Source of the DNA: Vreelandella stevensii S18214
GTDB taxonomy: Bacteria > Pseudomonadota > Gammaproteobacteria > Pseudomonadales > Halomonadaceae
Length of the DNA stretch: 64,000 nucleotides
Direction of reading: 5' to 3'
Assembly: GCF_000275725.1 (NCBI RefSeq)
Contig: NZ_AJTS01000048.1
Location: 1 to 64,000, forward strand
Below, piece after piece: positions 46,758 through 57,379 of the stretch. The notes under the pieces were generated by a model, which saw only the letters and a list, made by a program, of their open reading frames with translations, did no database searches and had not been told where the DNA came from. How positions within the stretch are numbered: the stretch's first letter is position 1; each line of letters begins with the position of its first letter. The position numbers and the translations under genes are program-made.

Positions 46758-46776
46758 TCAAGGTGGGCTTTGAGCA

Positions 46777-46813
46777 AGCAAGGGTCAGGCAGCCATGCCT
46801 GACCCTTGCTTTT
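46777..46813 (+). terminator. Terminator after entericidin-like gene
   Basis: Perfect 15-bp stem AGCAAGGGTCAGGCA / TGCCTGACCCTTGCT with a 4-base loop and TTT. Confidence 0.88.
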
Positions 46814-46851
46814 AGAGGACGACCATTAAGCGCTTTTCTTGAGGAACACGC

Positions 46852-47202
46852 ATGCCACTTCCCTTTTCCACCTTCCGACCTACCCGTGCCTTAGCGGCGC
46901 TGCTGGCTGCCTTGCTGCTGGCCGCTTGTACGTCCCAGACCCCCAGTGAACCAGCCCCCGAGCCTCCCGTGGTTGGCAGCACGCCGGTGGATGCCGAGGC
47001 GGTCTGTGATGCCAACGCCGTCGCCCATGCCATTGGCGCCTCTTTTGACGAGGCCCTTGTCGAAGCGCTGCGCGACGAGAGCGGTTCCCGTCATGTACGG
47101 GTATTGCGGCCTGACAGCGCCGCGACCATGGATTACCGGGAAGATCGTTTGAACATTGTGCTGGGCAGTGACGAGCTGATCGAGGCCGTGCGCTGCGGCT
47201 AA
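46852..47202 (+). CDS. I78 family peptidase inhibitor lipoprotein
   Basis: A 116-aa lipoprotein with lipobox LLLAAC (Cys25), a Pro-rich linker, and a C-terminal I78 inhibitor domain: CDANAVAHAIG, then RHVRVLRPDSAATMDYREDRLNI (core RPDSAATMDYREDRLN) ending AVRCG with the conserved Cys pair. I78 members inhibit serine proteases such as elastase. Lipoprotein location suggests defence of the envelope against external or own proteases. The stop overlaps the convergent LysE-family stop by a few bases. Confidence 0.85.
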   Translation: MPLPFSTFRPTRALAALLAALLLAACTSQTPSEPAPEPPVVGSTPVDAEAVCDANAVAHAIGASFDEALVEALRDESGSRHVRVLRPDSAATMDYREDRLNIVLGSDELIEAVRCG

Positions 47203-47804
47203 CGCAGTATCAGCCACACGCAGGCAGCGGTGAGCACGCCCATGGTGACATTAAAGGCCCGCCATGCCCGGTCGCTCTTGATCCATTGCCCGATGGCGCT
47301 GCCAAACGCGGCCCAGAGGGCAATGCAGGGCAATGCGACCAGCTCGGCAAAGCTTGCCAATACCAGTGCGTTCACCACGGGCTGCCCGCTCTGCGGCAAG
47401 AAGCTGGCCATGAGGGCCAGCCCCATCACCCACGCCTTTGGATTGGCGAACTGAAACATGGCGGCTTGCCAGAAGGTGAGCGGCACGCTGCGCTGCTGGC
47501 GGTTCAGGTTGGGCGGCGGTGCCGTGGCAATCTTCCAGGCCAGGTACAGCAAGTAGCCGCTGCCAGCCCAGCGCAGCAGGTTCTGCACCACGGGAAAGCG
47601 TTCGAACAGCACGCCGAGCCCCAGCGCAATGGCCGAGAACAGCAAAAAACAGCCGCCCAGAATGCCCCACATGTGGGGTAGGGTGCGCCGAAAGCCAAAG
47701 TTGGCCCCGGAGGCGGTCAGCATGAGATTGTTGGGGCCCGGAGTGAGCGTCATGGACATCATGTAAAGCGCTGCTGGGCCCAGTACTAACCATTCACTGT
47801 TCAT
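47199..47804 (-). CDS. LysE/RhtB family amino-acid exporter
   Basis: A 201-aa inner membrane protein with six predicted helices. The family N-terminus TPGPNNLMLTASGANFG and ANPKAWVMGLALMASF are present. Such proteins export amino acids or their analogues. ATG at 47804 is used; the upstream extension is not homologous, though the ribosome site here is poor. It is divergent from a MocR-type regulator, which is its likely controller. Confidence 0.9.
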   Translation of the reverse strand: MNSEWLVLGPAALYMMSMTLTPGPNNLMLTASGANFGFRRTLPHMWGILGGCFLLFSAIALGLGVLFERFPVVQNLLRWAGSGYLLYLAWKIATAPPPNLNRQQRSVPLTFWQAAMFQFANPKAWVMGLALMASFLPQSGQPVVNALVLASFAELVALPCIALWAAFGSAIGQWIKSDRAWRAFNVTMGVLTAACVWLILR

Positions 47805-47890
47805 TTTGTACCCATACAATTTTTTGGGTTGAGTTGTTTTTCCCACCTGATTGTTAGCATAATGACCGCTGAATTCCCGTCAAAGGTTTT

Positions 47891-47907
47891 ATTGTCACCA
47901 TGACAAT
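47891..47907. promoter_or_regulatory. Palindrome over the mocR start codon
   Basis: ATTGTCACCATGACAAT has perfect 7-base arms around CCA; the start ATG (47900-47902) is inside it. It is a candidate autoregulatory operator. Confidence 0.5.
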
Positions 47908-49285
47908 TTGGGTGCCTCACATCGATTCGCATAGCGGCCCCCGCTATCGCGCTATTGCCCTGGCCATTGGGGAGGCCATCCGGCGGGGTGAGCTGGCGCC
48001 CGGTACGCGCTTGCCACCTCAGCGGCGCCTGGCCGATGCGTTGGGTGTGACGGTAGGTACGGTCACCCGTGGCTATGCCGAAGCAGAACACCAGGGTTGG
48101 GTCACGGCTCGGGTGGGCAGTGGCACCTACGTCAAGTCGCATCAGCCCCATGCCTTTGACACGCTCCATGAGCGGGAGAGCGGCCTGACCGATCTCAGCT
48201 TGAGCTTGCCGCCGCCTCATCCGCTGAGAGCCCAGGCGCTGAGTACGGCGCTGCATGCCCTGAGCGGCGACCCAGAGGTACTGACACGCGGAATTACCTA
48301 CTCCGGCGCGCAAGGGAGCGAACACCATCGCCAGCAGCTGGCACACTGGCTGGGCAGGCTTGGCATGGCGCTGGCGGCCGACGAGCTGCTGGTGACCCAA
48401 GGGGGCCAGCACGCCATCAGCCTGGTGTTGAATACTCTGCTGCGTCCCGGCGAGCTGGTCGCCGCCGACGCCTTGACCTATCCCGGCGCCATCAGTGCCG
48501 CGCAGCAGGCACATCTGAAAATGGTCGGTATCGCCTTCGACCAGGAGGGCATGAGCATCGCAGCGCTGGAGGCGCAGTGCGCACGCCAGCCGCCACGGCT
48601 GATCTATCTGACCCCCGATCAGAACAACCCGACGGGCACCTGCCTCAGCGAAGAGCGCCGCACCCAGCTGGTGGCGCTGGCCCGGCGATACGATATATGG
48701 CTACTGGAAGATGGCGTTCAGTACCTGCCGGTAGAGCAGCGCGGTACGCCGCTCTACCAGCTGGCCCCGGAGCGCACGCTGTTCGTGTTCAGCACGGCCA
48801 AGGTGCTGGCGGGTGGCCTGCGTATCGGCGTGCTGCGTGCACCGCCAGCGCTCCTGGAGCGGCTTGCGGCGGGGGTGCGGGCGCAAAGCTGGATGGTGCC
48901 GCCGCTGATGGTGGATGTTGTCTGCCACTGGATTCATCAGCCAGCCGCCAGCGAACTGTTGGCCTGGCAAACCGGTGAGCTGACGGCCCGCCAAGGGCTT
49001 GCCGAACAGCTCCTGGCAGGCTACGCCCTGGGCCAACGGCCATCAGGAAGCAATGTGTGGCTGGCGCTGCCCGAGGGCGTGCGTGCCCTGGAGCTATGCA
49101 TGCGGCTTCAGCAGCAGGGGGTCAAGGTGGAGAGCGCCGAGCCTTTCTGCGTGGGCAGTGCCCCGGCACCTCAGGCCATACGCATCTGTATCGGTGCCGC
49201 ATCGGACCGGCCTGCCCTGGTGTCGGCGCTGAACACCGTACGCGCCAGCCTGGCGCAGCCGCCGCTGGCCACCACCACCGTTTGA
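47900..49285 (+). CDS. MocR/PdxR family regulator (GntR HTH fused to aminotransferase-like domain)
   Basis: A 461-aa fusion. An N-terminal GntR winged helix (about 10-78: AIGEAIRRGELAPGTRLP, LGVTVGTVTRGYAEAE) is joined to a class I aminotransferase-like domain from about 110. The usual PLP-lysine region reads FVFSTAKVLAGGLRIG, so a Lys is present in the expected place. MocR proteins use PLP or amino-acid aldimines as signals. It is divergent from the LysE-family exporter, a common pair. Ribosome site is weak (AAAGG 13 bases away) and the start codon is within a palindrome. Confidence 0.9.
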   Translation: MTIWVPHIDSHSGPRYRAIALAIGEAIRRGELAPGTRLPPQRRLADALGVTVGTVTRGYAEAEHQGWVTARVGSGTYVKSHQPHAFDTLHERESGLTDLSLSLPPPHPLRAQALSTALHALSGDPEVLTRGITYSGAQGSEHHRQQLAHWLGRLGMALAADELLVTQGGQHAISLVLNTLLRPGELVAADALTYPGAISAAQQAHLKMVGIAFDQEGMSIAALEAQCARQPPRLIYLTPDQNNPTGTCLSEERRTQLVALARRYDIWLLEDGVQYLPVEQRGTPLYQLAPERTLFVFSTAKVLAGGLRIGVLRAPPALLERLAAGVRAQSWMVPPLMVDVVCHWIHQPAASELLAWQTGELTARQGLAEQLLAGYALGQRPSGSNVWLALPEGVRALELCMRLQQQGVKVESAEPFCVGSAPAPQAIRICIGAASDRPALVSALNTVRASLAQPPLATTTV

Positions 49286-49309
49286 TGCCAGGGCCCGTGG
49301 CCAGCCGCC

Positions 49310-50314
49310 TCAATCATAGCGATCTTTCCAGCGCTGTCGCGCTACCTGCTCCTTGAGCATCTCCAGGATATCCAGCAGCACCTGCTCGGTCACCTGCTGG
49401 CTACCCTGGTCGACCTGCAGCCAACTATCGAAGCCGCTATCGGCAGTCTGCTCCAGCAGCTGGCGAAAGGCCGGGGAGTGCAGCTGCTGGGCAATCTCGT
49501 CCACCAGCCGCTGGGCAACGCCGCTCAGCGACGCTTCCAGCGCGCTGGATGCCGCGTGGCCCATGGGCAGGCGCTGCAGGCGACGGATCTCCGGGCTTTC
49601 GCGCAGCGTACGGCTGACCAGCTCGCTGATGGCGGTCTGGATGGCGCTGCGGTTCTGCTGATAGGCCTGCCCTGCGGTGGCTTCCAGGCGCTGGGTGATC
49701 TCATGGATCAGCTGACGTTTGCGCGGCATGATGACCCGCTCGATGACACGCTCCGAGAGGGAGTCGCTGGCCGTGATCTGCTGTTGAACGTTGCCCAGTA
49801 GGCGCAGAGCGATACGGTCCGAGAGCTCTTCCAGCAGAATGTCGTAATATTTGGCAAAGAAGCGGTAAAGCGGCCACTGGGTGACCGTGATGAGGCCAAG
49901 CCGATGCAAGCGGTGCAGCAGCGACACCACGCGCAGGATGCGCAGCAGCCGGAATCCGCCCACCGGAATGCAGCCCAGTACGTCGTACCAGTGGACGAAC
50001 GGGTAGAAAAACCAGCGGTGATAGCGCCGTTCGGCGATGGCCACCGTCCAGCCCAGCAGGACATCGGCCACGAACAGGCCGACAAACATCAGGTCGATGG
50101 TGGTGAAGCGGCTATGGATCGCCGTGTCGTAGGTCGCATGGGCGCTCGGGGCCATGGCAGCGAAGGCTTGATTGAGCGGCTCGATCAGAAACAGCGAGTC
50201 GAACAGCAGCAGGCTCAAATTCACGGCCACTGCCGTCAGGATCAGTAAATCCCAGCCGATGTGTGCGTATTCGACCCCCTTGGGCAGATGGGGGTAGCGC
50301 CGCCTGATGGGCAT
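49310..50314 (-). CDS. Voltage-sensor-like membrane protein without a pore domain
   Basis: A 334-aa protein with four predicted helices in residues 18-141 and a long soluble helical C-terminus. Helix 2 has an acidic residue (FVADVLLGW), helix 3 the VSD-type WYDVLGCIPVGG, and helix 4 a string of positive charges at three-residue spacing (RLLRILRVVSLLHRLHRL). That is the layout of an ion-channel voltage-sensor domain. There is no S5-S6 pore or TxGYG-like filter. Residues 150-330 are amphipathic, rich in Glu/Gln/Arg, likely coiled. Start ATG at 50314 has AGGAG. It may be a proton-pathway or regulatory sensor; function unknown. Confidence 0.75.
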   Translation of the reverse strand: MPIRRRYPHLPKGVEYAHIGWDLLILTAVAVNLSLLLFDSLFLIEPLNQAFAAMAPSAHATYDTAIHSRFTTIDLMFVGLFVADVLLGWTVAIAERRYHRWFFYPFVHWYDVLGCIPVGGFRLLRILRVVSLLHRLHRLGLITVTQWPLYRFFAKYYDILLEELSDRIALRLLGNVQQQITASDSLSERVIERVIMPRKRQLIHEITQRLEATAGQAYQQNRSAIQTAISELVSRTLRESPEIRRLQRLPMGHAASSALEASLSGVAQRLVDEIAQQLHSPAFRQLLEQTADSGFDSWLQVDQGSQQVTEQVLLDILEMLKEQVARQRWKDRYD

Positions 50315-50347
50315 GGTGACTCCTTGTCATGACGAATAGGGCAGCAT

Positions 50348-50866
50348 CTAGCGCTGCCGGTGATGCTGTTGGGCCCGCTCCTCTTCCTGTTCGGCCTGTT
50401 TGCGCAGCTTCTTGCGCAGGGCGGCTTTTTCGAAGCGCAGCTTCTGTAGCGGCGTCTCCAGTGCCAGCGGCGGCACGCGAGCCGGTTTGCCCTGCTCGTC
50501 CACGGCCACCATGGTCAGGTAGCAGCTGTTGGTGTGGCGTATCAGCTTGTCGCGAATGTCTTCGGCCACCACCTTGATGCCGATCTCCATGGATGAGCGG
50601 CCAACGTGATTGACGCTGGCCAAAAAGGTGACCAGCTCACCCACATGGATGGGCTGTTTGAACAACACCTGATCCACCGAGAGCGTCACCACGTAGTGGC
50701 CCGAGTAGCGGCTGGCACAGGCGTAAGCCACCTCATCCAGCTTCTTCAGGATAGCACCGCCGTGCACCTTGCCACTGAAATTGGCCATGTCCGGGGTCAT
50801 CAGTACCGTCATGGACAGCTCGTGCTGGCCGGGCAGTGGGCTGTGTTCAAGCGTCGTGTCGGTCAT
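50348..50866 (-). CDS. Acyl-CoA thioesterase (hotdog fold, YciA/BACH type)
   Basis: A 172-aa hotdog thioesterase. The active-site loop NFSGKVHGGAILKKLDEVAY and the later RSSMEIGIKVVAED are typical of the YciA/BACH group, which hydrolyses acyl-CoAs. The C-terminus from about 140 is a highly charged tail (KKLRKQAEQEEERAQQ). ATG at 50866 has AGGTGAT upstream; the in-frame GTG at 50875 is less likely. It lies between the VSD-like gene and atoE. Confidence 0.88.
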   Translation of the reverse strand: MTDTTLEHSPLPGQHELSMTVLMTPDMANFSGKVHGGAILKKLDEVAYACASRYSGHYVVTLSVDQVLFKQPIHVGELVTFLASVNHVGRSSMEIGIKVVAEDIRDKLIRHTNSCYLTMVAVDEQGKPARVPPLALETPLQKLRFEKAALRKKLRKQAEQEEERAQQHHRQR

Positions 50867-50887
50867 GGAGATCACCTTTTGAAAGCC

Positions 50888-50930
50888 AAAAAATACCCGC
50901 CCCCTGGCGCACGGGCCGAGCGGGGCGGGT
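50888..50930 (-). terminator. Terminator after atoE-like gene
   Basis: On the minus strand, ACCCGCCCC / GGGGCGGGT is followed by ATTTTTT. It ends the AtoE-like transcript before the thioesterase gene. Confidence 0.75.
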
Positions 50931-50952
50931 GGTCAACAGCGTACCAGGGGGC

Positions 50953-52263
50953 TTAGAACCAGACCAGCCCCGCCGAGATGATCGCACCGGTAATGAACAG
51001 CTGGATCAGGCAGAAGCCCATGATGTCCTTGGCCTTGAGCCCGGCAATGGCCAGCACCGGCAGCGCCCAGAAGGGTTGCAGCAGGTTGGTCCAGGCATCG
51101 CCCCAGGCGACCGCCATGGCGACCCGAGCGATATCCGCCCCAAGCGCTTCGGCCGCCGGTAGCATGACCGGTGCCTGTACGGCCCACTGGCCGCCGCCGG
51201 AGGGCACGAACAGGTTGACGATACCGGCACTCAGGAACGACCAGAAGGGCAGCGAATTGGCGGTGGCAAACGACACCAGCCACTCGGACATGCTCTGGGC
51301 CAGACCCGACTGCACCATGATGGCCATGATACCGGCGTAAAAGGGAAACTGGATGACGATGCCCGCGCCGCCCTTGATGGCCTCGTTCAGGCTGGTAAGC
51401 AGGTTACGTGGCGTGCGGTGCAGCACGATCGCCAGGAACAGGAACATGAAATTCACCACGTTCAGGTTCAGGCTACCGCCGCGCAGCAAGAAGTGATCCA
51501 GCAAGAACAGCAGGCCAGGCACACCCACCAGCAGGGCCAGTGGCATGCTGTTTTCGAGCTTTTCTGCAGGACGGGTAATGCGGCCAACGGGCTCAGGCTC
51601 GTCATCGAGAAGCCGGGGGTCTACATAGACGCTGTCCTTCTCATCCGGCAGCATCAGACGATTGACCAGCGGTACGGCAATGAACAGACACACCACGATG
51701 GCCAGGTTGAAGAAGGCAAAAATCGTCGAGCTGGTACTGATGACACCGATCTGGTCGGCAGAGAAATGCCCCTCGGTGGCGATGGTGAGCGGCACCGAGC
51801 CAGCCAGCCCGCCGTGCCAGACCACGAAGCCGGAGTAGGCGCTGGCCACCAGCAGGCGATAGTCCACCTTGATCAGGCGGGCCAGTTCCTTGGCGAACAG
51901 GGCACCGACGACCAGGCCGAAGCCCCAGTTGATCCAGCTGGCGGCCAGCGATACCAGGGTGACCAGAATGATGGCCCCGCCCGGCGATTTAGCGGTACCG
52001 GCAATTTTCTGCAGGATACGTTTGACCGGCGGCGAGCTGGCCAGCATGAAGCCGGTGACCAGCACCAGCAGCATCTGCATGGAGAAGGTCAGCAGGCCCC
52101 AGAAGCCATCCCCCCACATGCGCAGCACGGCCAGGGGCGTTTGTCGTTCGACGGCGATGGCCGCCACTGCCGCTACCAGGGTCAGCAGCAGGACAAAAAT
52201 ATACGGGTCGGGTAAATAGCGTTCGACCAGCTTGACCGCCGGTTTCGAGATGAGTTTTAGCAT
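50953..52263 (-). CDS. Short-chain fatty acid transporter family protein (AtoE-like)
   Basis: A 436-aa membrane protein with about 10-12 helices, matching the AtoE/TIGR00366 family: the N-terminal PDPYIFVLLLTL and the loop SPGGAIILVTLVSLAASWINWGFGL (core ASWINWGFGL). E. coli AtoE imports short-chain fatty acids such as butyrate. Here it is not accompanied by atoDAB. Ribosome site is weak. The substrate is inferred from the family name only. Confidence 0.87.
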   Translation of the reverse strand: MLKLISKPAVKLVERYLPDPYIFVLLLTLVAAVAAIAVERQTPLAVLRMWGDGFWGLLTFSMQMLLVLVTGFMLASSPPVKRILQKIAGTAKSPGGAIILVTLVSLAASWINWGFGLVVGALFAKELARLIKVDYRLLVASAYSGFVVWHGGLAGSVPLTIATEGHFSADQIGVISTSSTIFAFFNLAIVVCLFIAVPLVNRLMLPDEKDSVYVDPRLLDDEPEPVGRITRPAEKLENSMPLALLVGVPGLLFLLDHFLLRGGSLNLNVVNFMFLFLAIVLHRTPRNLLTSLNEAIKGGAGIVIQFPFYAGIMAIMVQSGLAQSMSEWLVSFATANSLPFWSFLSAGIVNLFVPSGGGQWAVQAPVMLPAAEALGADIARVAMAVAWGDAWTNLLQPFWALPVLAIAGLKAKDIMGFCLIQLFITGAIISAGLVWF

Positions 52264-52416
52264 GGAGTGCTCTCTTTATTCGTTATTAGGAAGTGCGCGG
52301 CTAATATACGGCGGTGCGGCATAATTTTCACCCTTCGACGACTCACGAAGCAGACCCCCTCAAGCTCACGTTAGCGTAATTGGCCAAAGCCGCCCGTTGT
52401 GGGCTTCAACGCTAGC

Positions 52417-53721
52417 TTAGCGAGCTGGATGGTCGCACCAGCGGGTGCGCCGGTAGTGGCGGTAATAGAGAATCAGCACCAGCGAACGTGTCACGGTGAA
52501 CAGGGTGAGTGCCAGCCACAGGCCATGATTGCCAGCGTCCTGCAACCACCACCAGCAGGGCAGGTAGACGGCCAGCCCGGCAAAGATGCTGTTACGCATT
52601 TGGCTGACGGCGGTGGTACCAATGAAAACGCCGTCCAGCAGGTAGCTCCACACGGCGATCAACGGCATCAGCACCATCCAGGGCAGATAGACGGCGGCCA
52701 CCGCGCGCACTTCTTCGAGCCCGGTGAGCAGGGCAATCAGCTGGTTGCCGCCCAGCGCAAACAGCAGGGCGGCGGCCCCGGCGGTCCAGAAGGAGAAGCG
52801 TGCCGTGGCCCGGACGGTGGCGGCGAACGCTGGCCAATCACGGCGCCCGTAGGCTCTGCCCACCAGCGATTCTGCAGCGTGGGCAAAGCCATCCAGGGCG
52901 TAGCTGGTCAGCATGATGAACTGCAGCAGCACGGCGTTGGCGGCCAGCACGGTATCCCCCTGGCGAGCCCCCTGGGCGGTGAAGAATGCCATGGCGAACA
53001 GCAGCCCCAGGGTGCGCACGAACAGGTTGGCGTTGACATTGAACAGCGCCGCATAGGCGTTCCATGCCAGCAGCCGCTGGCGCTGAAAGTGGCCCTCGAG
53101 AAGCCCCAGTTGGCGCATCACCAGATAACCGCCAAATGCCAGCGCGCTGTAGTCGGCCAGTACGCTGGCCAGCGCGACGCCGTTGCTGGTCATCCCCAGC
53201 CCCACCACGAACCAAACGTCCAGAAGGATGTTCACGCCGTTGGTCAGCAGCAGGATCATCAGCGTCACTCGGGAATTCTGCTGCCCCAGGAACCAGCCCA
53301 GGATGGCATAGTTGGCCAGCACGGCGGGGGCCGACCAGAGGCGGATTTCAGCGTACTCCCGGGCCAGCGGGGTGGCCTCGGCGCTGCCGTCCAGCAGCCA
53401 CAGCCCCAGCGAGATCAACGGGGAGCCCAGCAGGATCAGCAGCACGCCAATTCCCATGGCGATGATTAGCGACTGGCCCAGCAGGTTGCGTACATCGCTG
53501 GGCGCATCGCGCCCCATGGCTTGCGCCACCAGGCCAGTGGTGCCCATGCGCAGGAACCCGAACCCCCAATAGAGAAAGCTGAACAGGGTGGCCCCCAGCG
53601 TGACGCCTGCCAGGTAGCGGGGGTCGGGCAGGTGGCCCACCACGGCGGTATCCACCAGTCCCAGCAGCGGAACGGTGATGTTGGAGAGAATGATGGGCCA
53701 GGCTAACGCCCAGATACGCAC
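52417..53721 (-). CDS. MATE family efflux transporter (DinF subfamily)
   Basis: A 434-aa membrane protein with 12 predicted helices. It opens IWALAWPIILSNITVPLLGLVDTAVVG, the MATE/DinF N-terminus (core LSNITVPLLGLVDTA). It expels drugs or metabolites, probably with Na+ or H+. The start is GTG at 53721, only 3 bases after the ferredoxin stop, with no clear ribosome site; coupling to the ferredoxin gene is likely. A later start would cut helix 1. Confidence 0.9.
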   Translation of the reverse strand: MRIWALAWPIILSNITVPLLGLVDTAVVGHLPDPRYLAGVTLGATLFSFLYWGFGFLRMGTTGLVAQAMGRDAPSDVRNLLGQSLIIAMGIGVLLILLGSPLISLGLWLLDGSAEATPLAREYAEIRLWSAPAVLANYAILGWFLGQQNSRVTLMILLLTNGVNILLDVWFVVGLGMTSNGVALASVLADYSALAFGGYLVMRQLGLLEGHFQRQRLLAWNAYAALFNVNANLFVRTLGLLFAMAFFTAQGARQGDTVLAANAVLLQFIMLTSYALDGFAHAAESLVGRAYGRRDWPAFAATVRATARFSFWTAGAAALLFALGGNQLIALLTGLEEVRAVAAVYLPWMVLMPLIAVWSYLLDGVFIGTTAVSQMRNSIFAGLAVYLPCWWWLQDAGNHGLWLALTLFTVTRSLVLILYYRHYRRTRWCDHPAR

Positions 53722-53724
53722 GGG

Positions 53725-53982
<258 letters not shown>

Positions 53983-53996
53983 TCACGAATGGCGGA

Positions 53997-54030
53997 ACAC
54001 TCGGGCGGTGATATACCCGAGTGTTTTACT
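53997..54030. terminator. Hairpin between coaD and ferredoxin gene
   Basis: AACACTCGGG and CCCGAGTGTT pair over a 10-base loop. TTTT follows only on the plus strand, so as a coaD terminator it is weak. Confidence 0.4.
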
Positions 54031-54045
54031 CAACAATAGCGATGG

Positions 54046-56447
<2,402 letters not shown>

Positions 56448-56638
56448 GCCGGGTTCCTCGTGGTGCGGTGGTGTTTAATGACAATTATCGCCAGGAGGCC
56501 GTTTCACAGCGCCTGTCCTGAACTTAATAGTGAGCTTAATAGCGACTCTGGCGTGATCATAGCACCGGGCGAGCAACGGCGTCATGCCGCGCAGCCGGGA
56601 GACTGATAGAATCACGTTTTTTTCATGCAGAGGATGTC

Positions 56639-57304
56639 ATGCAGCACACCTCACGATCGGTGACTTCCAACCAACCGGGACCACACCAGGATGTGGTACG
56701 GCGCGTCGAGCGTGCCCTGGCGCATCCGCTGCGCAAACCCATTGCCGAGCATACCCGCCTGGCTTTCGAACAGGCGGACCTCTGGCGGCGCCAGCACGCT
56801 GCACCGTTGATCATCGATGCAGGATGCGGAGTCGGGCTATCGACCCGCCGTTTGGCGCAGAGGTTCCCCGACCACTGTGTGATCGGGGTGGATCGCAGCG
56901 CAGACCGGCTGGGGCGAGATCACGGCGAGCTGCCGGGCAATGCGCTGCTGGTGCGTGCCGACCTGGTGGATTTCTGGCGCCTGGCGCAGGCAGCCCGGTG
57001 GGCGCCTGCGCGTCATTATCTGCTCTATCCCAACCCTTACCCCAAGTCGGCCCACTTGAAAATGCGCTGGCATGGTCATCCGGTTTTCCCCACACTGTTG
57101 GCGCTGGGTGGGCGGCTGGAGCTGCGCTCGAACTGGGACCTCTACGTGGAGGAGTTTGCCCAGGCCGTGCAGGTGGTCACCGATCGTGAGGCGGCGGTGG
57201 CCCGGGTAACGCCCAACGGCGACTATCTGACGCCGTTCGAAGCCAAGTATGATCAAAGTGGCCAGGCGCTATGGCGCTTGACCATCGATTTAGAGCGGCC
57301 GTAG
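56639..57304 (+). CDS. TrmB-like SAM-dependent methyltransferase
   Basis: A 221-aa protein related to tRNA(m7G46) methyltransferase. The SAM loop IDAGCGVGLSTRRLA is at 59-73. Where TrmB has PDPWPKxRHxKRR, this protein has PNPYPKSAHLKMRWHGHP (131-148), a clear variant. The C-terminal TPFEAKY fits TrmB TxFExR. So it belongs to a TrmB-related subgroup seen in gammaproteobacteria that may act on another RNA or not on position 46. Start ATG at 56639 has AGAGG upstream. It is divergent from fabY. Confidence 0.8.
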   Translation: MQHTSRSVTSNQPGPHQDVVRRVERALAHPLRKPIAEHTRLAFEQADLWRRQHAAPLIIDAGCGVGLSTRRLAQRFPDHCVIGVDRSADRLGRDHGELPGNALLVRADLVDFWRLAQAARWAPARHYLLYPNPYPKSAHLKMRWHGHPVFPTLLALGGRLELRSNWDLYVEEFAQAVQVVTDREAAVARVTPNGDYLTPFEAKYDQSGQALWRLTIDLERP

Positions 57305-57379
57305 CGAGTCTCTTCCTGAGCGTTACCAGCGTTTTCCACGATGAATCTGTATTGATACTGTGTACTGAGGTAGTCCAAC

